NCBI GenBank assembly: GCA_945872825.1
Contig: CAMCBD010000006.1
Span: forward strand, 1 to 56,271
DNA length: 56,271 bases
Origin: Nitrosomonas ureae
Lineage (GTDB): Bacteria; Pseudomonadota; Gammaproteobacteria; Burkholderiales; Nitrosomonadaceae
Direction: 5' to 3'
In this document: positions 37,862 to 49,477 of the stretch, one piece after another
How positions within the stretch are numbered: the first letter of the stretch is position 1
Layout: each line of letters starts with the position of its first letter
Made by a program: the position numbers and the translations under genes
The notes under the pieces: model-generated
The model's database searches: none
Told to the model about the DNA's origin: nothing
The model's input: only the letters and a program-made list of their open reading frames with translations

Positions 37862-38365
37862 ATGGCTATTCTAAAAATATTACAATATCCGGATGAGCGG
37901 CTACATACTGTGGCGGCTCCCGTAGCGCAAGTCACTGACAAAATTCGCTTGCTGATAAAAGACTTGGCTGAAACAATGTATGCTGCGCCTGGCATAGGGC
38001 TGGCAGCGACGCAAGTGGATGTGCATGAGCGTGTGATTGTTATTGACACTTCTGAAACACAGGATCAATTGCTTGCTTTGATTAACCCTGAAATTATTGC
38101 TAGTAATGGCCTAGCTGATTATGAGGAAGGTTGCTTATCAGTTCCAGGTATCTATGGAAAAGTACAGCGTGCCGAATCGATTACTGTAAGAGCTTTGAAT
38201 GCTCAGGGCGAATCATTTGTTCTGGATGCTAATAGTCTATTGGCGGTGTGCATTCAGCATGAGATGGATCACTTGGCAGGAAAAGTGTTTGTGGAATACT
38301 GGTCGCGGCTCAAGCAGGCGCGTACACTGGCAAGACTAAAGAAAAAACAGCGCAGCACCATGTAA
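37862..38365 (+). CDS. def: Peptide deformylase
   Basis: The 167-residue metalloenzyme removes the formyl group from nascent proteins. All three motifs are present: [13 protein letters not shown] and QHEMDH (metal-binding HExxH). The start at the ATG 37862 ([14 protein letters not shown]) matches the family; the frame is open upstream to 37811, but the extra residues are atypical. It begins the rightward def-fmt-rsmB group and is divergent from the LysM gene, with both promoters in the 97-bp gap. Confidence 0.97.
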   Translation: MAILKILQYPDERLHTVAAPVAQVTDKIRLLIKDLAETMYAAPGIGLAATQVDVHERVIVIDTSETQDQLLALINPEIIASNGLADYEEGCLSVPGIYGKVQRAESITVRALNAQGESFVLDANSLLAVCIQHEMDHLAGKVFVEYWSRLKQARTLARLKKKQRSTM

Positions 38366-38485
38366 ATATTGTGTTTTTGTGAAAATGTGATATTGACGTG
38401 GTTTGTACCTTGAAACTTACCGGATTAATGGTTTTTCTATGCGATAGCATGGAATCCAGATAAATGAAAGATTGATGCACCTAGG

Positions 38486-39445
38486 ATGAGAATCATTTTC
38501 GCTGGAACTCCCACTTTTGCTGCTACTGCATTGGATGCCTTAATCAGGGCAGATCATGAGATTGTGCTGGTTTTAACCCAACCGGATCGTCCTGCCGGTA
38601 GAGGAATGAAAACGGTTGCCAGTACGGTCAAACTGCTTGCCCAACAGCAGGATCTTGCGTTATTGCAGCCATTAACGCTTAAAGCTGCCGAGATACAAGC
38701 GCAACTGTTGGCATTAAACGCAGATGCGATGGTTGTGGCGGCCTATGGATTAATTCTGCCTGAAGCTGTATTAAAAATTCCTCGCTTGGGTTGTCTAAAT
38801 ATTCACGCTTCATTATTGCCGCGCTGGCGTGGGGCTGCACCGATTCAGCGGGCTATTCTGGCGGACGATCATGAAACCGGTATTACTATCATGCAAATGG
38901 ATGCAGGACTGGATACAGGCGCTATTTTATTAAAGCATAGCCTAGCGATCACGCCGGATGATACGACGCAATCATTACACGACAAGCTGGGCCTGCTCGG
39001 CGCGCAGAGTATTGTTGAGGCGCTGGTGTTGCTGCAACAGGGAAAACTTGTTTCCACCGCGCAAGATGAAATGCTGGCTTGCTATGCCGCTAAAATAAAA
39101 AAAACTGAAGCAGAAATTGATTGGCGACAGAGTGCTGGGCAGATTGACCGTGTTGTGCGGACGTTTAATCCCAATCCAGGCGCCTATACTTATTTCCGGG
39201 ATGTTGTCCTGAAGATTTGGCAAGCAAAAGTGGTTGCAGGGCGGGGAATCGGTAAACCAGGGGAAATTGTCGTGGTTGATCGTGAAGGCATTACTGTAGC
39301 TTGTGGTTCTGGCATGCTGCTGATTGAAATAGTGCAAAAACCCGGTGGCAAGAAATTGAGTAGCGCAGATTTTCTGGTGGGGAATAGTTTGCAGCCGGGT
39401 GAATATCTTTCTGCTGTGAACCATTCCACTTCAAAGCATGATTAA
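38486..39445 (+). CDS. fmt: Methionyl-tRNA formyltransferase
   Basis: The 319-residue enzyme formylates initiator Met-tRNA using 10-formyl-THF. The N-terminal catalytic domain has IIFAGTPTFAATALDAL, the folate-site HASLLPRWRGAAPIQRAI and MDAGLDTGAIL. The C-terminal OB-type tRNA-binding domain is at about 210-310. It lies 120 bp after def and overlaps rsmB by 8 bases, so translation is likely coupled. The gene set is the standard one for translation initiation processing. Confidence 0.97.
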   Translation: MRIIFAGTPTFAATALDALIRADHEIVLVLTQPDRPAGRGMKTVASTVKLLAQQQDLALLQPLTLKAAEIQAQLLALNADAMVVAAYGLILPEAVLKIPRLGCLNIHASLLPRWRGAAPIQRAILADDHETGITIMQMDAGLDTGAILLKHSLAITPDDTTQSLHDKLGLLGAQSIVEALVLLQQGKLVSTAQDEMLACYAAKIKKTEAEIDWRQSAGQIDRVVRTFNPNPGAYTYFRDVVLKIWQAKVVAGRGIGKPGEIVVVDREGITVACGSGMLLIEIVQKPGGKKLSSADFLVGNSLQPGEYLSAVNHSTSKHD

Positions 39446-40715
39446 AACCCAACTTGCTGCATCTTCTGCAATCGGTAAGGTGTTGGCTGGCGCAAGTTTG
39501 ACGGGAGTATTGCAGGAAGTTTGGCGCGCAGACACTTTGTTATCAAAGCAGCAAAGAGGTGCCATTCAGGATTTAAGTTATGGTGTGTTGCGATTTTATG
39601 GGCAATTGGAGGCAATTCTTGGTTTGTTGCTGAAGAAATCGCTACGTGACAAGAGCCTGCATCATCTACTGTTAGTCAGCTTATATCAATTGCAATACAG
39701 TAAAGCATCGCCGTATACAGTGGTTGATCAGGCCGTTGCGGCCTCGCGATCTTTAGTGCAGGGCAAAGGCATGCAGGGATTGGTGAATGCGGTATTGCGC
39801 AATTTTATCCGGCAGCGTGAGAGCCTGCTAATGGAAGCTGCTGAAAATGAAGTTGGGCGGTATTCGCATCCGCAATGGTGGATCGATAAATTGCGTCGGC
39901 AATATCCGCAGAACTTTCATGCCATTTTGGAGGCAGACAATAAACGTCCTCCAATGACTTTGCGGGTTAATCAACGTAAGATCAGCGTGGAAAATTACTG
40001 TAAGCTGTTGGCAGAGAAGGCAATGCATACAGAGTTGTTAGAGTTTTGCGCTCTGCAATTGAAACAGCCGGTTATGGTGGAACATTTGCCTGGTTTTGCA
40101 GAAGGTCAGGTAACAGTGCAAGACGCAGGCGCGCAGCTTGCGGCGGTGTTTCTGGATGTGCATGACGGTATGCGAGTATTGGATGCTTGTGCTGCGCCCG
40201 GAGGTAAGAGCACACATCTACTGGAATTGGCCGATGTGTCATTGACGATACTGGATAATGATTCAGCTAGGCTTGCTCAAGTTCAGCAAAATCTTGCGCG
40301 TTTGAATGTGATGGCTGAACGTTTGCTGTGCGGTGATGCTTCGAATCCCGATGAATGGTGGGATGGTCAGCCGTATGATCGTATTTTGGCGGATGTACCT
40401 TGCTCTGCATCTGGTGTAGTATGCCGACACCCAGATATTAAATGGTTGCGGCGTGAAAGTGATCTGGTCAAATTTGCAGCCATTCAACAGGCTATTCTGA
40501 ATGCATTGTGGAAAATTTTAAACAGGGATGGTAAGTTGCTTTACGTAACTTGCTCGATCTTTGCCGAAGAAAATACAATGCAGATAGAGAAATTTCTTAA
40601 ACATCATCCTGATGCCTGTCCATTACCGCTTTCTGGGGCAACAATGGTGAATGGACAACTGTTACCAGACATTCAACATGATGGTTTCTTTTATACATTG
40701 TTGCACAAAAACTAG
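39438..40715 (+). CDS. rsmB: 16S rRNA m5C967 methyltransferase
   Basis: The 425-residue RsmB/Fmu (Sun) protein has an N-terminal NusB-like RNA-binding domain (about 1-140) and a Rossmann methyltransferase. The latter carries DACAAPGGKSTHLLEL, the motif IV catalytic-region ADVPCSASG and the motif VI YVTCSIFAEEN with the second cysteine. It overlaps fmt by 8 bases and is followed 7 bp later by the DUF4390 gene. The length is normal. Confidence 0.96.
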   Translation: MIKTQLAASSAIGKVLAGASLTGVLQEVWRADTLLSKQQRGAIQDLSYGVLRFYGQLEAILGLLLKKSLRDKSLHHLLLVSLYQLQYSKASPYTVVDQAVAASRSLVQGKGMQGLVNAVLRNFIRQRESLLMEAAENEVGRYSHPQWWIDKLRRQYPQNFHAILEADNKRPPMTLRVNQRKISVENYCKLLAEKAMHTELLEFCALQLKQPVMVEHLPGFAEGQVTVQDAGAQLAAVFLDVHDGMRVLDACAAPGGKSTHLLELADVSLTILDNDSARLAQVQQNLARLNVMAERLLCGDASNPDEWWDGQPYDRILADVPCSASGVVCRHPDIKWLRRESDLVKFAAIQQAILNALWKILNRDGKLLYVTCSIFAEENTMQIEKFLKHHPDACPLPLSGATMVNGQLLPDIQHDGFFYTLLHKN

Positions 40716-40722
40716 CCAAAGT

Positions 40723-41322
40723 ATGTTGCGCGCACAGTTATCACTTGCTAATTTGATTTTTTTTCTGTTGATTTTATTGCTGCCGGTCACGGTTGCGCAA
40801 GCAGAGGGTATCCAAATAAAGTCTGTCAGTGTGGCAGCAGCTGAACAAGGTTATGAAATCAGCATTGATTCTGAGATTGTTCTTAATGCTACTTTGGAGC
40901 AAGCGCTTGAGAAAGGCATTGTGCTTTACTTTGTGACCAAGTTCAGTTTGGTTGACTCGCGTTGGTATTGGCTTTATGACGAAGTTGCGCGTGGTAAATT
41001 AAGAGTTGGGTTACGATATTACGCGTTGACGCGTCAATATCATTTGAGTCATGCAGCATTTTCACAAAGCTTTAACACGTTAACTGAAGCATTGCAAGCT
41101 TTGGGTCAATTGCGTGATTATCCATTGACTGCAAAATCTGATTTAAAACAAGATGTTGACTATATCGCATCATTGCGCATCTGGCTTGATTTGACACGTA
41201 TGCCCAAACCATTCCAGGTTGAAGCTTTGGGTTCCAGTAAGTGGGACCTGAGTTCGGATAAACTGGAATGGCGTATGAAGTTGCCAACACCAGAACAATC
41301 TTTCCAGATGAAAGGCCATTAA
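40723..41322 (+). CDS. DUF4390 secreted or membrane-anchored protein
   Basis: The product has about 199 residues starting at MLRAQLSLANL, with a signal peptide (cleavage near AQA-EG, about 28). The DUF4390 body includes LYFVTKFSLVDSRWYWLYDE and YALTRQYHLSH. The family is of unknown function and is nearly always encoded directly before ntrY in betaproteobacteria. Its stop overlaps the ntrY start (TAATG), so the two are translationally coupled. I infer a periplasmic role in the NtrY sensing complex. An upstream ATG at 40651 in the rsmB tail would destroy the signal peptide and is unlikely. Confidence 0.88.
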   Translation: MLRAQLSLANLIFFLLILLLPVTVAQAEGIQIKSVSVAAAEQGYEISIDSEIVLNATLEQALEKGIVLYFVTKFSLVDSRWYWLYDEVARGKLRVGLRYYALTRQYHLSHAAFSQSFNTLTEALQALGQLRDYPLTAKSDLKQDVDYIASLRIWLDLTRMPKPFQVEALGSSKWDLSSDKLEWRMKLPTPEQSFQMKGH

Positions 41323-43499
41323 TGAAATATGTGCTCATTATTGGTGCCGGTGTGGGAGCGGTGATGCTTTTCTTGCTGGCAACAGCGGGTGCCAATACTG
41401 AGTTCTTTGAAAGAAAATACCGGCTATTGCTAGGTATCAACATTGTTTTTGTATTGTTTCTCATGGTTATTGTGGGATTTTTGTTGTGGCGATTCCGGCG
41501 CAGACTCAAGTCGGGCGTGTTCGGATCCAGGCTGGCGCTACGTTTGATGTTGGTTTTCTCATTGATGGCGATCCTTCCTGGTGTTTTGGTGTATGCCGTA
41601 TCGGTTCAATTTCTTGAGAAGAGTATTGAGTCCTGGTTCGATGTCAAAGTGGATCGTGCGCTTGAAGGTGGTTTGAGTCTAGGGCAAACCATGCTTGAGA
41701 ACTTGCTGGGAGAATTACAAAAGAAAGCACAAGCGACTGCATTGATATTATCTGAGCCTTCTAGCCAACCGTTACTAGTGCTTAATGAGTTATTGCTGCA
41801 ATCGCAAATTGAGGAAGCAACTTTGTTTAATCAAGATGGCAAAGTAATTGCATTTTCCAGTGAAAGTAACTTGGCGTTATTTCCTGAAATGCCCAACGCA
41901 ATGGTGTTGCGACACATTAGAATTCAAAAAGCATACAGTGTGGTTGAATCCATCGCGGATAAGGGTCTGTATTTGCGCGTGGTTGCGCCTGTCAATGTAT
42001 TGAGTCTGAAGGAAGATATTCGAGTGCTTCAATTTTTGCAGCCGGTTCCTGTGCAATTGGCAAGAGATGCCGAACGGGTGCAAGCAGGGTATCGGGATTA
42101 TCAGGAGCTTTCTTTGTCCCGTCAGGGATTAACCCGGTTGTATAGCGTTACATTGACACTGGCATTGCTTTTATCATTGTTTTCAGCATTGGCGGCTGCT
42201 TCATTGCTCAGTGAAAAATTGAGCGCTCCACTCGGCATGCTGGCGGAAGGTACGCGTGCTATTGCGCAAGGCGATTACAGCCGCCGTCACTTGGTCCAGA
42301 GTAGCGATGAGCTGGGTGTGTTGACAGAATCTTTTAATTTGATGACGCAACAGCTGGAGGAAGCGCAAGCGACAGCGCAACACAATCAGCAGGAAGTGGA
42401 GAGCGCGCGTGCGCATCTGGAGAGTATTCTGGCAAATCTCTCATCCGGTGTATTGGTGTTTGACGATCAATTGGTTTTATCCAAGGCAAATCGCAGCGCA
42501 GAACAAATACTGCAAATCCCTATGATCAGTCTGGACGGCTCAATCATTGAAGGCTGTGTGAGTAATGAACCGCAACTGGATACTTTGGTTGCTGAGATCA
42601 GAGAAGGTTTTAACTCTGGAGAGACAGGTGTTTGGCAGCGTCAGTTAACGCGTTCAGGGGATGGTAATAATCAAGTTTTACTGTTACGGGGAACACGTTT
42701 GCCCAAGATATCTGGGGGGGGTGGAGTGGTGGTTTTTGACGATATTACTAATTTACTACAAGTGCAGCGTGCAGTTGCCTGGGGTGAGGTTGCGCGCCGG
42801 CTTGCGCATGAAATTAAAAACCCGTTAACGCCGATTCAACTCTCTGCTGAACGGGTGCAGCATAAGCTGATCAATAAACTGGATGTGGAGGATGCAAAAA
42901 TACTGCGTCGTTCTACAGAGACGATTGTCAATCAGGTTGAAGCGCTAAAAAGAATGGTCAATGAATTCAATCAGTATGCGCGTGTTCCTGAATTGGAATT
43001 ACGTCAGCTTGACTTTAATCGATTAGTGCGAGAAGTATTGTCACTTTATGAAACAGCAAGTATGACAACCGATAATAGTAAACACATACAAATCAAACCG
43101 GTATTGGCAGATGACTTGCCTGTGGTCAGAGGCGATGCGGCACAGTTACGTCAGGTACTGCATAATTTGTTGCAGAATGCGCAAGATGCATTGGTAGATA
43201 CATCAGAACCTGTGATCGAGGTAAGAACCGAGATGGTGCATGGGGGTGTGCAACTGAGTGTGCGCGATAATGGCTGCGGTTTTTCGGACGAGATCAGGGC
43301 GCGGGTTTTTGAGCCTTATGTCACGACCAAGTCGAAAGGGACCGGATTGGGGCTGCCCATCGTCAAGAAAATTGTTGAAGAACATGAAGGCCTGATCCAC
43401 ATTGAAAATATTAAACCCCATGGCGCGCAAATTTCAATTATCCTGCCGACGGTAGAAAAGAATATCTCTGCGGGAAATAACAAACTGGCGTTAAGTTAA
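41322..43499 (+). CDS. ntrY: NtrY-type membrane histidine kinase
   Basis: The product has about 725 residues: three N-terminal membrane segments (about 1-22, 34-57, 73-95), a periplasmic sensor part, and a fourth segment near 270-297. HAMP, PAS, the HisKA box VARRLAHEIKNPLTPIQ with phospho-accepting His at about 496, and an HATPase with NLLQNAQDAL and GTGLGLPIVKK follow. It phosphorylates NtrX. The start ATG 41322 is fixed by the TAATG overlap with the DUF4390 stop; an in-frame ATG at 41268 lies inside that gene. NtrY/NtrX systems respond to nitrogen and redox or oxygen state in other proteobacteria. Confidence 0.94.
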   Translation: MKYVLIIGAGVGAVMLFLLATAGANTEFFERKYRLLLGINIVFVLFLMVIVGFLLWRFRRRLKSGVFGSRLALRLMLVFSLMAILPGVLVYAVSVQFLEKSIESWFDVKVDRALEGGLSLGQTMLENLLGELQKKAQATALILSEPSSQPLLVLNELLLQSQIEEATLFNQDGKVIAFSSESNLALFPEMPNAMVLRHIRIQKAYSVVESIADKGLYLRVVAPVNVLSLKEDIRVLQFLQPVPVQLARDAERVQAGYRDYQELSLSRQGLTRLYSVTLTLALLLSLFSALAAASLLSEKLSAPLGMLAEGTRAIAQGDYSRRHLVQSSDELGVLTESFNLMTQQLEEAQATAQHNQQEVESARAHLESILANLSSGVLVFDDQLVLSKANRSAEQILQIPMISLDGSIIEGCVSNEPQLDTLVAEIREGFNSGETGVWQRQLTRSGDGNNQVLLLRGTRLPKISGGGGVVVFDDITNLLQVQRAVAWGEVARRLAHEIKNPLTPIQLSAERVQHKLINKLDVEDAKILRRSTETIVNQVEALKRMVNEFNQYARVPELELRQLDFNRLVREVLSLYETASMTTDNSKHIQIKPVLADDLPVVRGDAAQLRQVLHNLLQNAQDALVDTSEPVIEVRTEMVHGGVQLSVRDNGCGFSDEIRARVFEPYVTTKSKGTGLGLPIVKKIVEEHEGLIHIENIKPHGAQISIILPTVEKNISAGNNKLALS

Positions 43500-43648
43500 A
43501 TTAATGAATCAGTGATTATAGAAAAGATGGATAAAATCTTTCATACTCGGGTACTCGTCAGTCCAAAAAACTTGGAATCCATAGATGATCGTGAAATTTG
43601 ACGGTTGTAGACAAGCTGATTAGATTTCGTTAGTGGAGAGAATTCTGA

Positions 43649-44911
43649 ATGATAACAAACAATACAATACTTGTTGTTGATGACGAAATTGGCATACGCG
43701 AATTGCTGTCTGAAATTTTGCGTGATGAAGGCTATCGTGTGGCGTTGGCAGAGAATGCTGAGCAAGCTCGAATCTGGCGAAGCCAGACGCGTCCGGATCT
43801 GGTGTTATTGGATATCTGGATGCCTGATACCGATGGTATTACACTGCTGAAAGATTGGGCCAGTAACGGAATGCTGACGATGCCGGTGATCATGATGTCC
43901 GGGCATGGTACGATCGACACAGCGGTCGAAGCGACGCGTATTGGTGCATTTGGTTATTTGGAGAAACCAATACCGCTGCAAAAGTTGCTGAGTACTGTCA
44001 GTAAGGCTTTGCGAGGGGGGCAAAGTAAGCAGCAATCAACACTTTCTCTCGCCAGTTTGGGTAAAGGCATTTTAATTACAGATCTCAGGAAAAGATTAGA
44101 GCAAGTCGCAAATCTGAAAACGCCTTTACTTCTGATGGGGGAGCCGGGTGCTGGTGCGGAAATATGTGCGCGTTTTATGCATCGCCCTAATACACCCTGG
44201 GTGGAACCAGAGACATTGGTGTCGCTAGCTGAATCACCACTCGATTTGCTGGAACTTGCGCGTGGTGGCCTGTTATTTCTAAAGGATGTGGGTGAAATCA
44301 GTAAATTGGCGCAGAAGGGTTTGTTGTTATTGTTTAGCAAGCTGGATAAATATAACGTGCGGTTGGTTTGTGCGACATCTCAACCTTTGGCAGAGTTAAC
44401 AGCGCAAGGCGTTTATCATCCCAAATTATACGAAGTGCTGAGTAGTTTAAGTATCGGCATTCCAGCATTGAGAGCGCATCGGGAGGATATCCCTGATTTG
44501 GCCAGTCAAATTTTGTCACGTTTTGTTGAATCGGGTGAGGCTTCATCAATCTTGCAGTTCAGCACGGCGGCGCTTAACTGCTTACGGAATTATGATTGGC
44601 CTGGCAATCTTACACAGTTAACAGGTGTCGTGCATTCTTTGGCATTGACATGTACCGGTGATGAAATTTCGGCTGAAGCCGTTCAACAGGCAATGGTTTT
44701 TCCAGAATCGGCATCTACATCTGTTGCTCCTGAAATTCCGTTGGATCTTTCACTGCGCGAAGCACGTGATTTATTTGAAAAAACTTACTTCGAAAGATTA
44801 ATCGATCAAGAGAGTGGCAATATGACGCGTGTGGCTGACAGGGCTGGATTGGAGCGCACGCATCTTTATCGTAAAATAAAATTACTGGGAATTAAACTGC
44901 GGGGAAACTGA
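43649..44911 (+). CDS. ntrX: NtrX-type response regulator with a degenerate AAA+ domain
   Basis: The 420-residue protein has an intact receiver (DDE at 11-13, phospho-Asp 55 in LVLLDIWMP, Lys in YLEKPI). A reduced AAA+ region follows, and a Fis-type helix-turn-helix ends it (NMTRVADRAGLERTHLYRKI). Walker A reads GEPGAGAE at about 164-171, without the essential Lys. Walker B reads LLFLKDVGE rather than FLDEI, and no GAFTGA sigma-54 loop is present. The protein therefore probably neither hydrolyses ATP nor activates sigma-54 RNA polymerase, and acts as a DNA-binding switch. It follows ntrY by 149 bp. GGAGAG precedes the ATG. Confidence 0.9.
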   Translation: MITNNTILVVDDEIGIRELLSEILRDEGYRVALAENAEQARIWRSQTRPDLVLLDIWMPDTDGITLLKDWASNGMLTMPVIMMSGHGTIDTAVEATRIGAFGYLEKPIPLQKLLSTVSKALRGGQSKQQSTLSLASLGKGILITDLRKRLEQVANLKTPLLLMGEPGAGAEICARFMHRPNTPWVEPETLVSLAESPLDLLELARGGLLFLKDVGEISKLAQKGLLLLFSKLDKYNVRLVCATSQPLAELTAQGVYHPKLYEVLSSLSIGIPALRAHREDIPDLASQILSRFVESGEASSILQFSTAALNCLRNYDWPGNLTQLTGVVHSLALTCTGDEISAEAVQQAMVFPESASTSVAPEIPLDLSLREARDLFEKTYFERLIDQESGNMTRVADRAGLERTHLYRKIKLLGIKLRGN

Positions 44912-45052
44912 TTTTGTAAGAAAATTTTGCTGCTACTGGATTGGTTTTGTGCGCAAAATAATAGATAATACTAACTTTTCCGCCGATGTATAGCATATGA
45001 ATATGCAGACCGGCCATTTCTGTTTGTTGAAAATATAAGGGAGTTAGTATCG

Positions 45053-47068
45053 ATGGGTACATTCAAGGATTTTGACGCGCCGGTATTTAAAGATTTGACC
45101 AGTGCTATTCGTGCATTGGCGATGGATGCCGTGCAAAAAGCCAATTCTGGTCACCCCGGTATGCCGATGGGTATGGCTGAAATTGCTGAGGTGCTGTGGA
45201 TTCATCATCTGCGTCATAATCCTGGCAATCCAGAGTGGGTCGACCGTGATCGGTTTGTGCTTTCCAACGGACACGGATCCATGTTGATCTATGCCTTATT
45301 GCATCTGACTGGCTATGATTTGCCAATGGAAGAAATTAAGCGTTTCCGGCAGTTTCATTCAAAGACACCTGGGCATCCGGAATATGGCTATACCCCTGGC
45401 GTAGAAACCACAACAGGTCCATTGGGTCAGGGTATTACCAACGCAGTAGGTATGGCGCTGGCAGAAAAGGTGCTGGCCGCTGAATTTAATCGTCCTGGCT
45501 ATAATATTGTAGATCACTATACCTATGTTTTTCTGGGTGATGGCTGCCTGATGGAAGGCATCTCGCACGAAGCGTGTTCCTTGGCAGGTACCTTGGGTTT
45601 AGGCAAATTAATCTGTTTTTACGATGATAATGGTATTTCCATTGATGGTCATGTGGAAGGCTGGTTTACCGACGATACGCCAAAGCGATTCGAGTCTTAT
45701 GGCTGGCATGTTGTGCCCAATGTTAACGGGCATGATCCAGTGGCAATTGAAGCGGCGATTGAGGCTGCCAAGCAAGTAAACAATAAGCCTTCAATGATTT
45801 GTTGCAAAACGGTCATTGGATTGGGCTCACCAAATATGGCCAATACCCATTCGGTACATGGCGCCGCATTGGGTGACGCAGAGATTACGGCTACTCGTCC
45901 GCACATAGGTTGGCATCATCCACCTTTTGAGATTCCACAGGAGGTTTATAGCGCTTGGGACGCAAGAGCGAAAGGCCAAAGACTTGAGACAGAGTGGAAC
46001 CAGAAATTTACTGAGTATGCAGAAAAGCATCCTGCCGAAGCGGCTGAGTTTAACCGTCGTATGGCAGGTGATTTACCCGCAAACTGGCGTAACCATGTTG
46101 ACAGCGTTATCAATCAGGTTAACGCAAAGGCAGAGACGATTGCCAGCCGTAAAGCCTCGCAAAACGCTATTGAAGGCTTGGCACCAATTCTGCCTGAATT
46201 GATCGGCGGTTCTGCTGATTTAGCTGGATCTAACTTGACTTTATGGTCTGGCTCTAAGGGAATTAGCCAGAAAAACGGTGGTAATTATGTTTACTATGGC
46301 GTGCGTGAATTTGGCATGAGTGCCATGATGAACGGATTATCGTTACATGGCGGTTTGATTCCTTATGGCGCCACATTTTTGATGTTTTCTGAGTATGCCC
46401 GTAATGCGCTGCGCATGGCTGCATTGATGAAAATTCGCAATATCTTCGTATTTACCCATGATTCCATCGGTCTGGGTGAGGATGGTCCGACGCATCAGCC
46501 AGTAGAACAGACAGCCACGTTGCGTTATATCCCAAACATGGATGTATGGCGGCCTTGTGATACCGTTGAGTCAACAGTTTCTTGGGCGCGTGCCATCGAA
46601 CGTAAAGACGGTCCTTCAATATTAATTTTTAGCCGTCAGAATCTACCATTTCAGAAACGGGATGCGGCTACGGTCAGATCGATTGATAAGGGTGGCTATG
46701 TCTTGTCTGAAGCAGGCAACGGGAAAGCGCAAGCTATTCTGATTGCCACAGGCTCAGAGATGGGCTTGGCTATGAATGCGCAAAAAGCATTGGCTGAAGA
46801 GGGTATTCATGTACGCGTTGTTTCTATGCCATGCACGAATGTATTCGATCGTCAGGAACCATCTTACAAGGACAGCATCTTGTCAAAAGGCGTTAAGCGG
46901 GTTGCCATAGAAGCCGGTGTGACAGATTTCTGGCGTAAATACGTCGGTTTGGACGGCGCGGTAGTGGGTATGGACACCTTTGGTGAGTCGGCACCGGCTG
47001 ATGTGTTATTCAAGCATTTTGGCTTTACCGTAGAGAACGTGGTCAAGACAGTAAAAGACATTCTCTAA
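45053..47068 (+). CDS. tkt: Transketolase
   Basis: The 671-residue thiamine-diphosphate enzyme has [12 protein letters not shown] near the N-terminus, the cofactor motif starting [18 protein letters not shown] and ending YDDN, and the pyrimidine-domain [12 protein letters not shown]. It exchanges two-carbon units in the pentose phosphate and Calvin cycles. AAGGGAG lies 10 bases before the ATG. It heads the rightward tkt-gap-pgk-pyk-fba group, 141 bp after ntrX. The length is normal. Confidence 0.97.
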   Translation: MGTFKDFDAPVFKDLTSAIRALAMDAVQKANSGHPGMPMGMAEIAEVLWIHHLRHNPGNPEWVDRDRFVLSNGHGSMLIYALLHLTGYDLPMEEIKRFRQFHSKTPGHPEYGYTPGVETTTGPLGQGITNAVGMALAEKVLAAEFNRPGYNIVDHYTYVFLGDGCLMEGISHEACSLAGTLGLGKLICFYDDNGISIDGHVEGWFTDDTPKRFESYGWHVVPNVNGHDPVAIEAAIEAAKQVNNKPSMICCKTVIGLGSPNMANTHSVHGAALGDAEITATRPHIGWHHPPFEIPQEVYSAWDARAKGQRLETEWNQKFTEYAEKHPAEAAEFNRRMAGDLPANWRNHVDSVINQVNAKAETIASRKASQNAIEGLAPILPELIGGSADLAGSNLTLWSGSKGISQKNGGNYVYYGVREFGMSAMMNGLSLHGGLIPYGATFLMFSEYARNALRMAALMKIRNIFVFTHDSIGLGEDGPTHQPVEQTATLRYIPNMDVWRPCDTVESTVSWARAIERKDGPSILIFSRQNLPFQKRDAATVRSIDKGGYVLSEAGNGKAQAILIATGSEMGLAMNAQKALAEEGIHVRVVSMPCTNVFDRQEPSYKDSILSKGVKRVAIEAGVTDFWRKYVGLDGAVVGMDTFGESAPADVLFKHFGFTVENVVKTVKDIL

Positions 47069-47084
47069 TCGAATTTATGATTAA

Positions 47085-48146
<1,062 letters not shown>

Positions 48147-48227
48147 TTTTGTATTTGAAGATATGCAGTTGAGAATAAATAAAGTCTTGATTGCTGTCTA
48201 ACTTTAATTTTTAATTCGTTAAGACAT

Positions 48228-48251
48228 AAAGGGTAGCGCTTGCTATCCTTT
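48228..48251 (+). terminator. Hairpin between gap and pgk
   Basis: AAAGGGTAGC, a 4-base loop, then GCTATCCTTT form a 10-bp stem with one G-T pair. Only a short T-rich tail follows (ATACTTTCTT), so it may attenuate rather than end the gap transcript before pgk. Confidence 0.5.
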
Positions 48252-48283
48252 ATACTTTCTTAAAGACAATTTTGGAGCTTGCC

Positions 48284-49462
48284 GTGTCTGTTATTAAACT
48301 TGTTGACCTTGATCTGAAAGGTAAACGTGTATTTATACGCGCTGATCTGAATGTGCCTGTGAAGGATGGTAAAGTAACCTCGGATGCACGCATCACTGCG
48401 TCGATGGCGACGATTAATCATTGCCTTAAACAAGGCGCCAAAGTGATGGTTACATCGCATCTGGGCCGCCCTGAAGAAGGCGTATGGACAGAGGAAAATT
48501 CACTGAAACCAGTAGCGGATAATATTGCAGGCCGTTTAAACAAGCCAGTGCGTTTAATCCGTGATTGGGTGGATGGCGGTTTTGATGTGGCCGATGGAGA
48601 ATTGGTGGTGCTGGAAAATTGCCGTATCAATAAAGGCGAAAAGAAAAATTCAGAAGATACTGCACAAAAATATGCGAAATTATGCGATGTCTTTGTGATG
48701 GATGCATTTGGTACCGCACACCGCGCTGAAGCGTCAACTCATGGTATCGCCAAGTATGCGCCAGTGGCTTGCGCAGGTATTCTGCTCACCGAAGAACTGG
48801 AAGCATTGACCAAAGCTTTATTGAATCCGGCGCGACCAATGGTCGCGATTGTTGGAGGTTCTAAAGTTTCAACCAAACTGACAGTACTCGAATCGTTATC
48901 TGAGAAAGTTGATCAATTGGTTGTGGGTGGCGGCATTGCCAATACATTCCTGAAAGCAACCGGTAAAAATGTTGGCAAATCATTGTGTGAAGATGATCTG
49001 GTACCAACGGCCAAGGTGCTGATGGATAAAATGACTAAACGTAATGCATCGATTCCTATTGCAGTCGATGTGGTGGTGGGAAAAAAATTTGATGCCAACG
49101 AACCTGCGGTATTGAAAGATGCGGCTAATGTGAGCGACGACGACATGATTTTTGATATTGGACCTAAAAGTGCACAAGAATTGGTGGATATCATCATGCG
49201 TGCGGGAACTGTCGTTTGGAACGGCCCGGTGGGAGTATTTGAATTTGATCAGTTTGGTGCAGGAACTGAGAAGATTGCCCGAGCGATTGCCGAAACGAGC
49301 GCTTTTACGCTGGCGGGCGGGGGTGATACTATTGCCGCGATTCAGAAATACGATATTTATGACAAAATATCTTATATATCAACGGCCGGTGGTGCATTCC
49401 TGGAATTTTTAGAAGGTAAAAAATTACCCGCGGTAGAAATATTAGAAACACGCGCTAACTAA
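48284..49462 (+). CDS. pgk: Phosphoglycerate kinase
   Basis: The 392-residue enzyme has RADLNVPV near 18-25, SHLGRPEEG, the hinge-region [10 protein letters not shown] and the ATP-site [10 protein letters not shown]. It interconverts 1,3-bisphosphoglycerate and 3-phosphoglycerate with ADP/ATP. I choose GTG 48284 as start ([15 protein letters not shown]) because it matches the family N-terminus and GGAG stands 7 bases upstream. A TTG at 48272 would add four residues and would place the ribosome site inside the gene. It lies between gap and pyk. Confidence 0.96.
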   Translation: MSVIKLVDLDLKGKRVFIRADLNVPVKDGKVTSDARITASMATINHCLKQGAKVMVTSHLGRPEEGVWTEENSLKPVADNIAGRLNKPVRLIRDWVDGGFDVADGELVVLENCRINKGEKKNSEDTAQKYAKLCDVFVMDAFGTAHRAEASTHGIAKYAPVACAGILLTEELEALTKALLNPARPMVAIVGGSKVSTKLTVLESLSEKVDQLVVGGGIANTFLKATGKNVGKSLCEDDLVPTAKVLMDKMTKRNASIPIAVDVVVGKKFDANEPAVLKDAANVSDDDMIFDIGPKSAQELVDIIMRAGTVVWNGPVGVFEFDQFGAGTEKIARAIAETSAFTLAGGGDTIAAIQKYDIYDKISYISTAGGAFLEFLEGKKLPAVEILETRAN

Positions 49463-49477
49463 TCGTCAAGAGAGATA

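Noticed and set aside
44912-45052. Small TTTTG/CAAAA palindrome after ntrX as a terminator
   Set aside because: The 5-bp AT-rich stem is too weak, and no proper T run follows.
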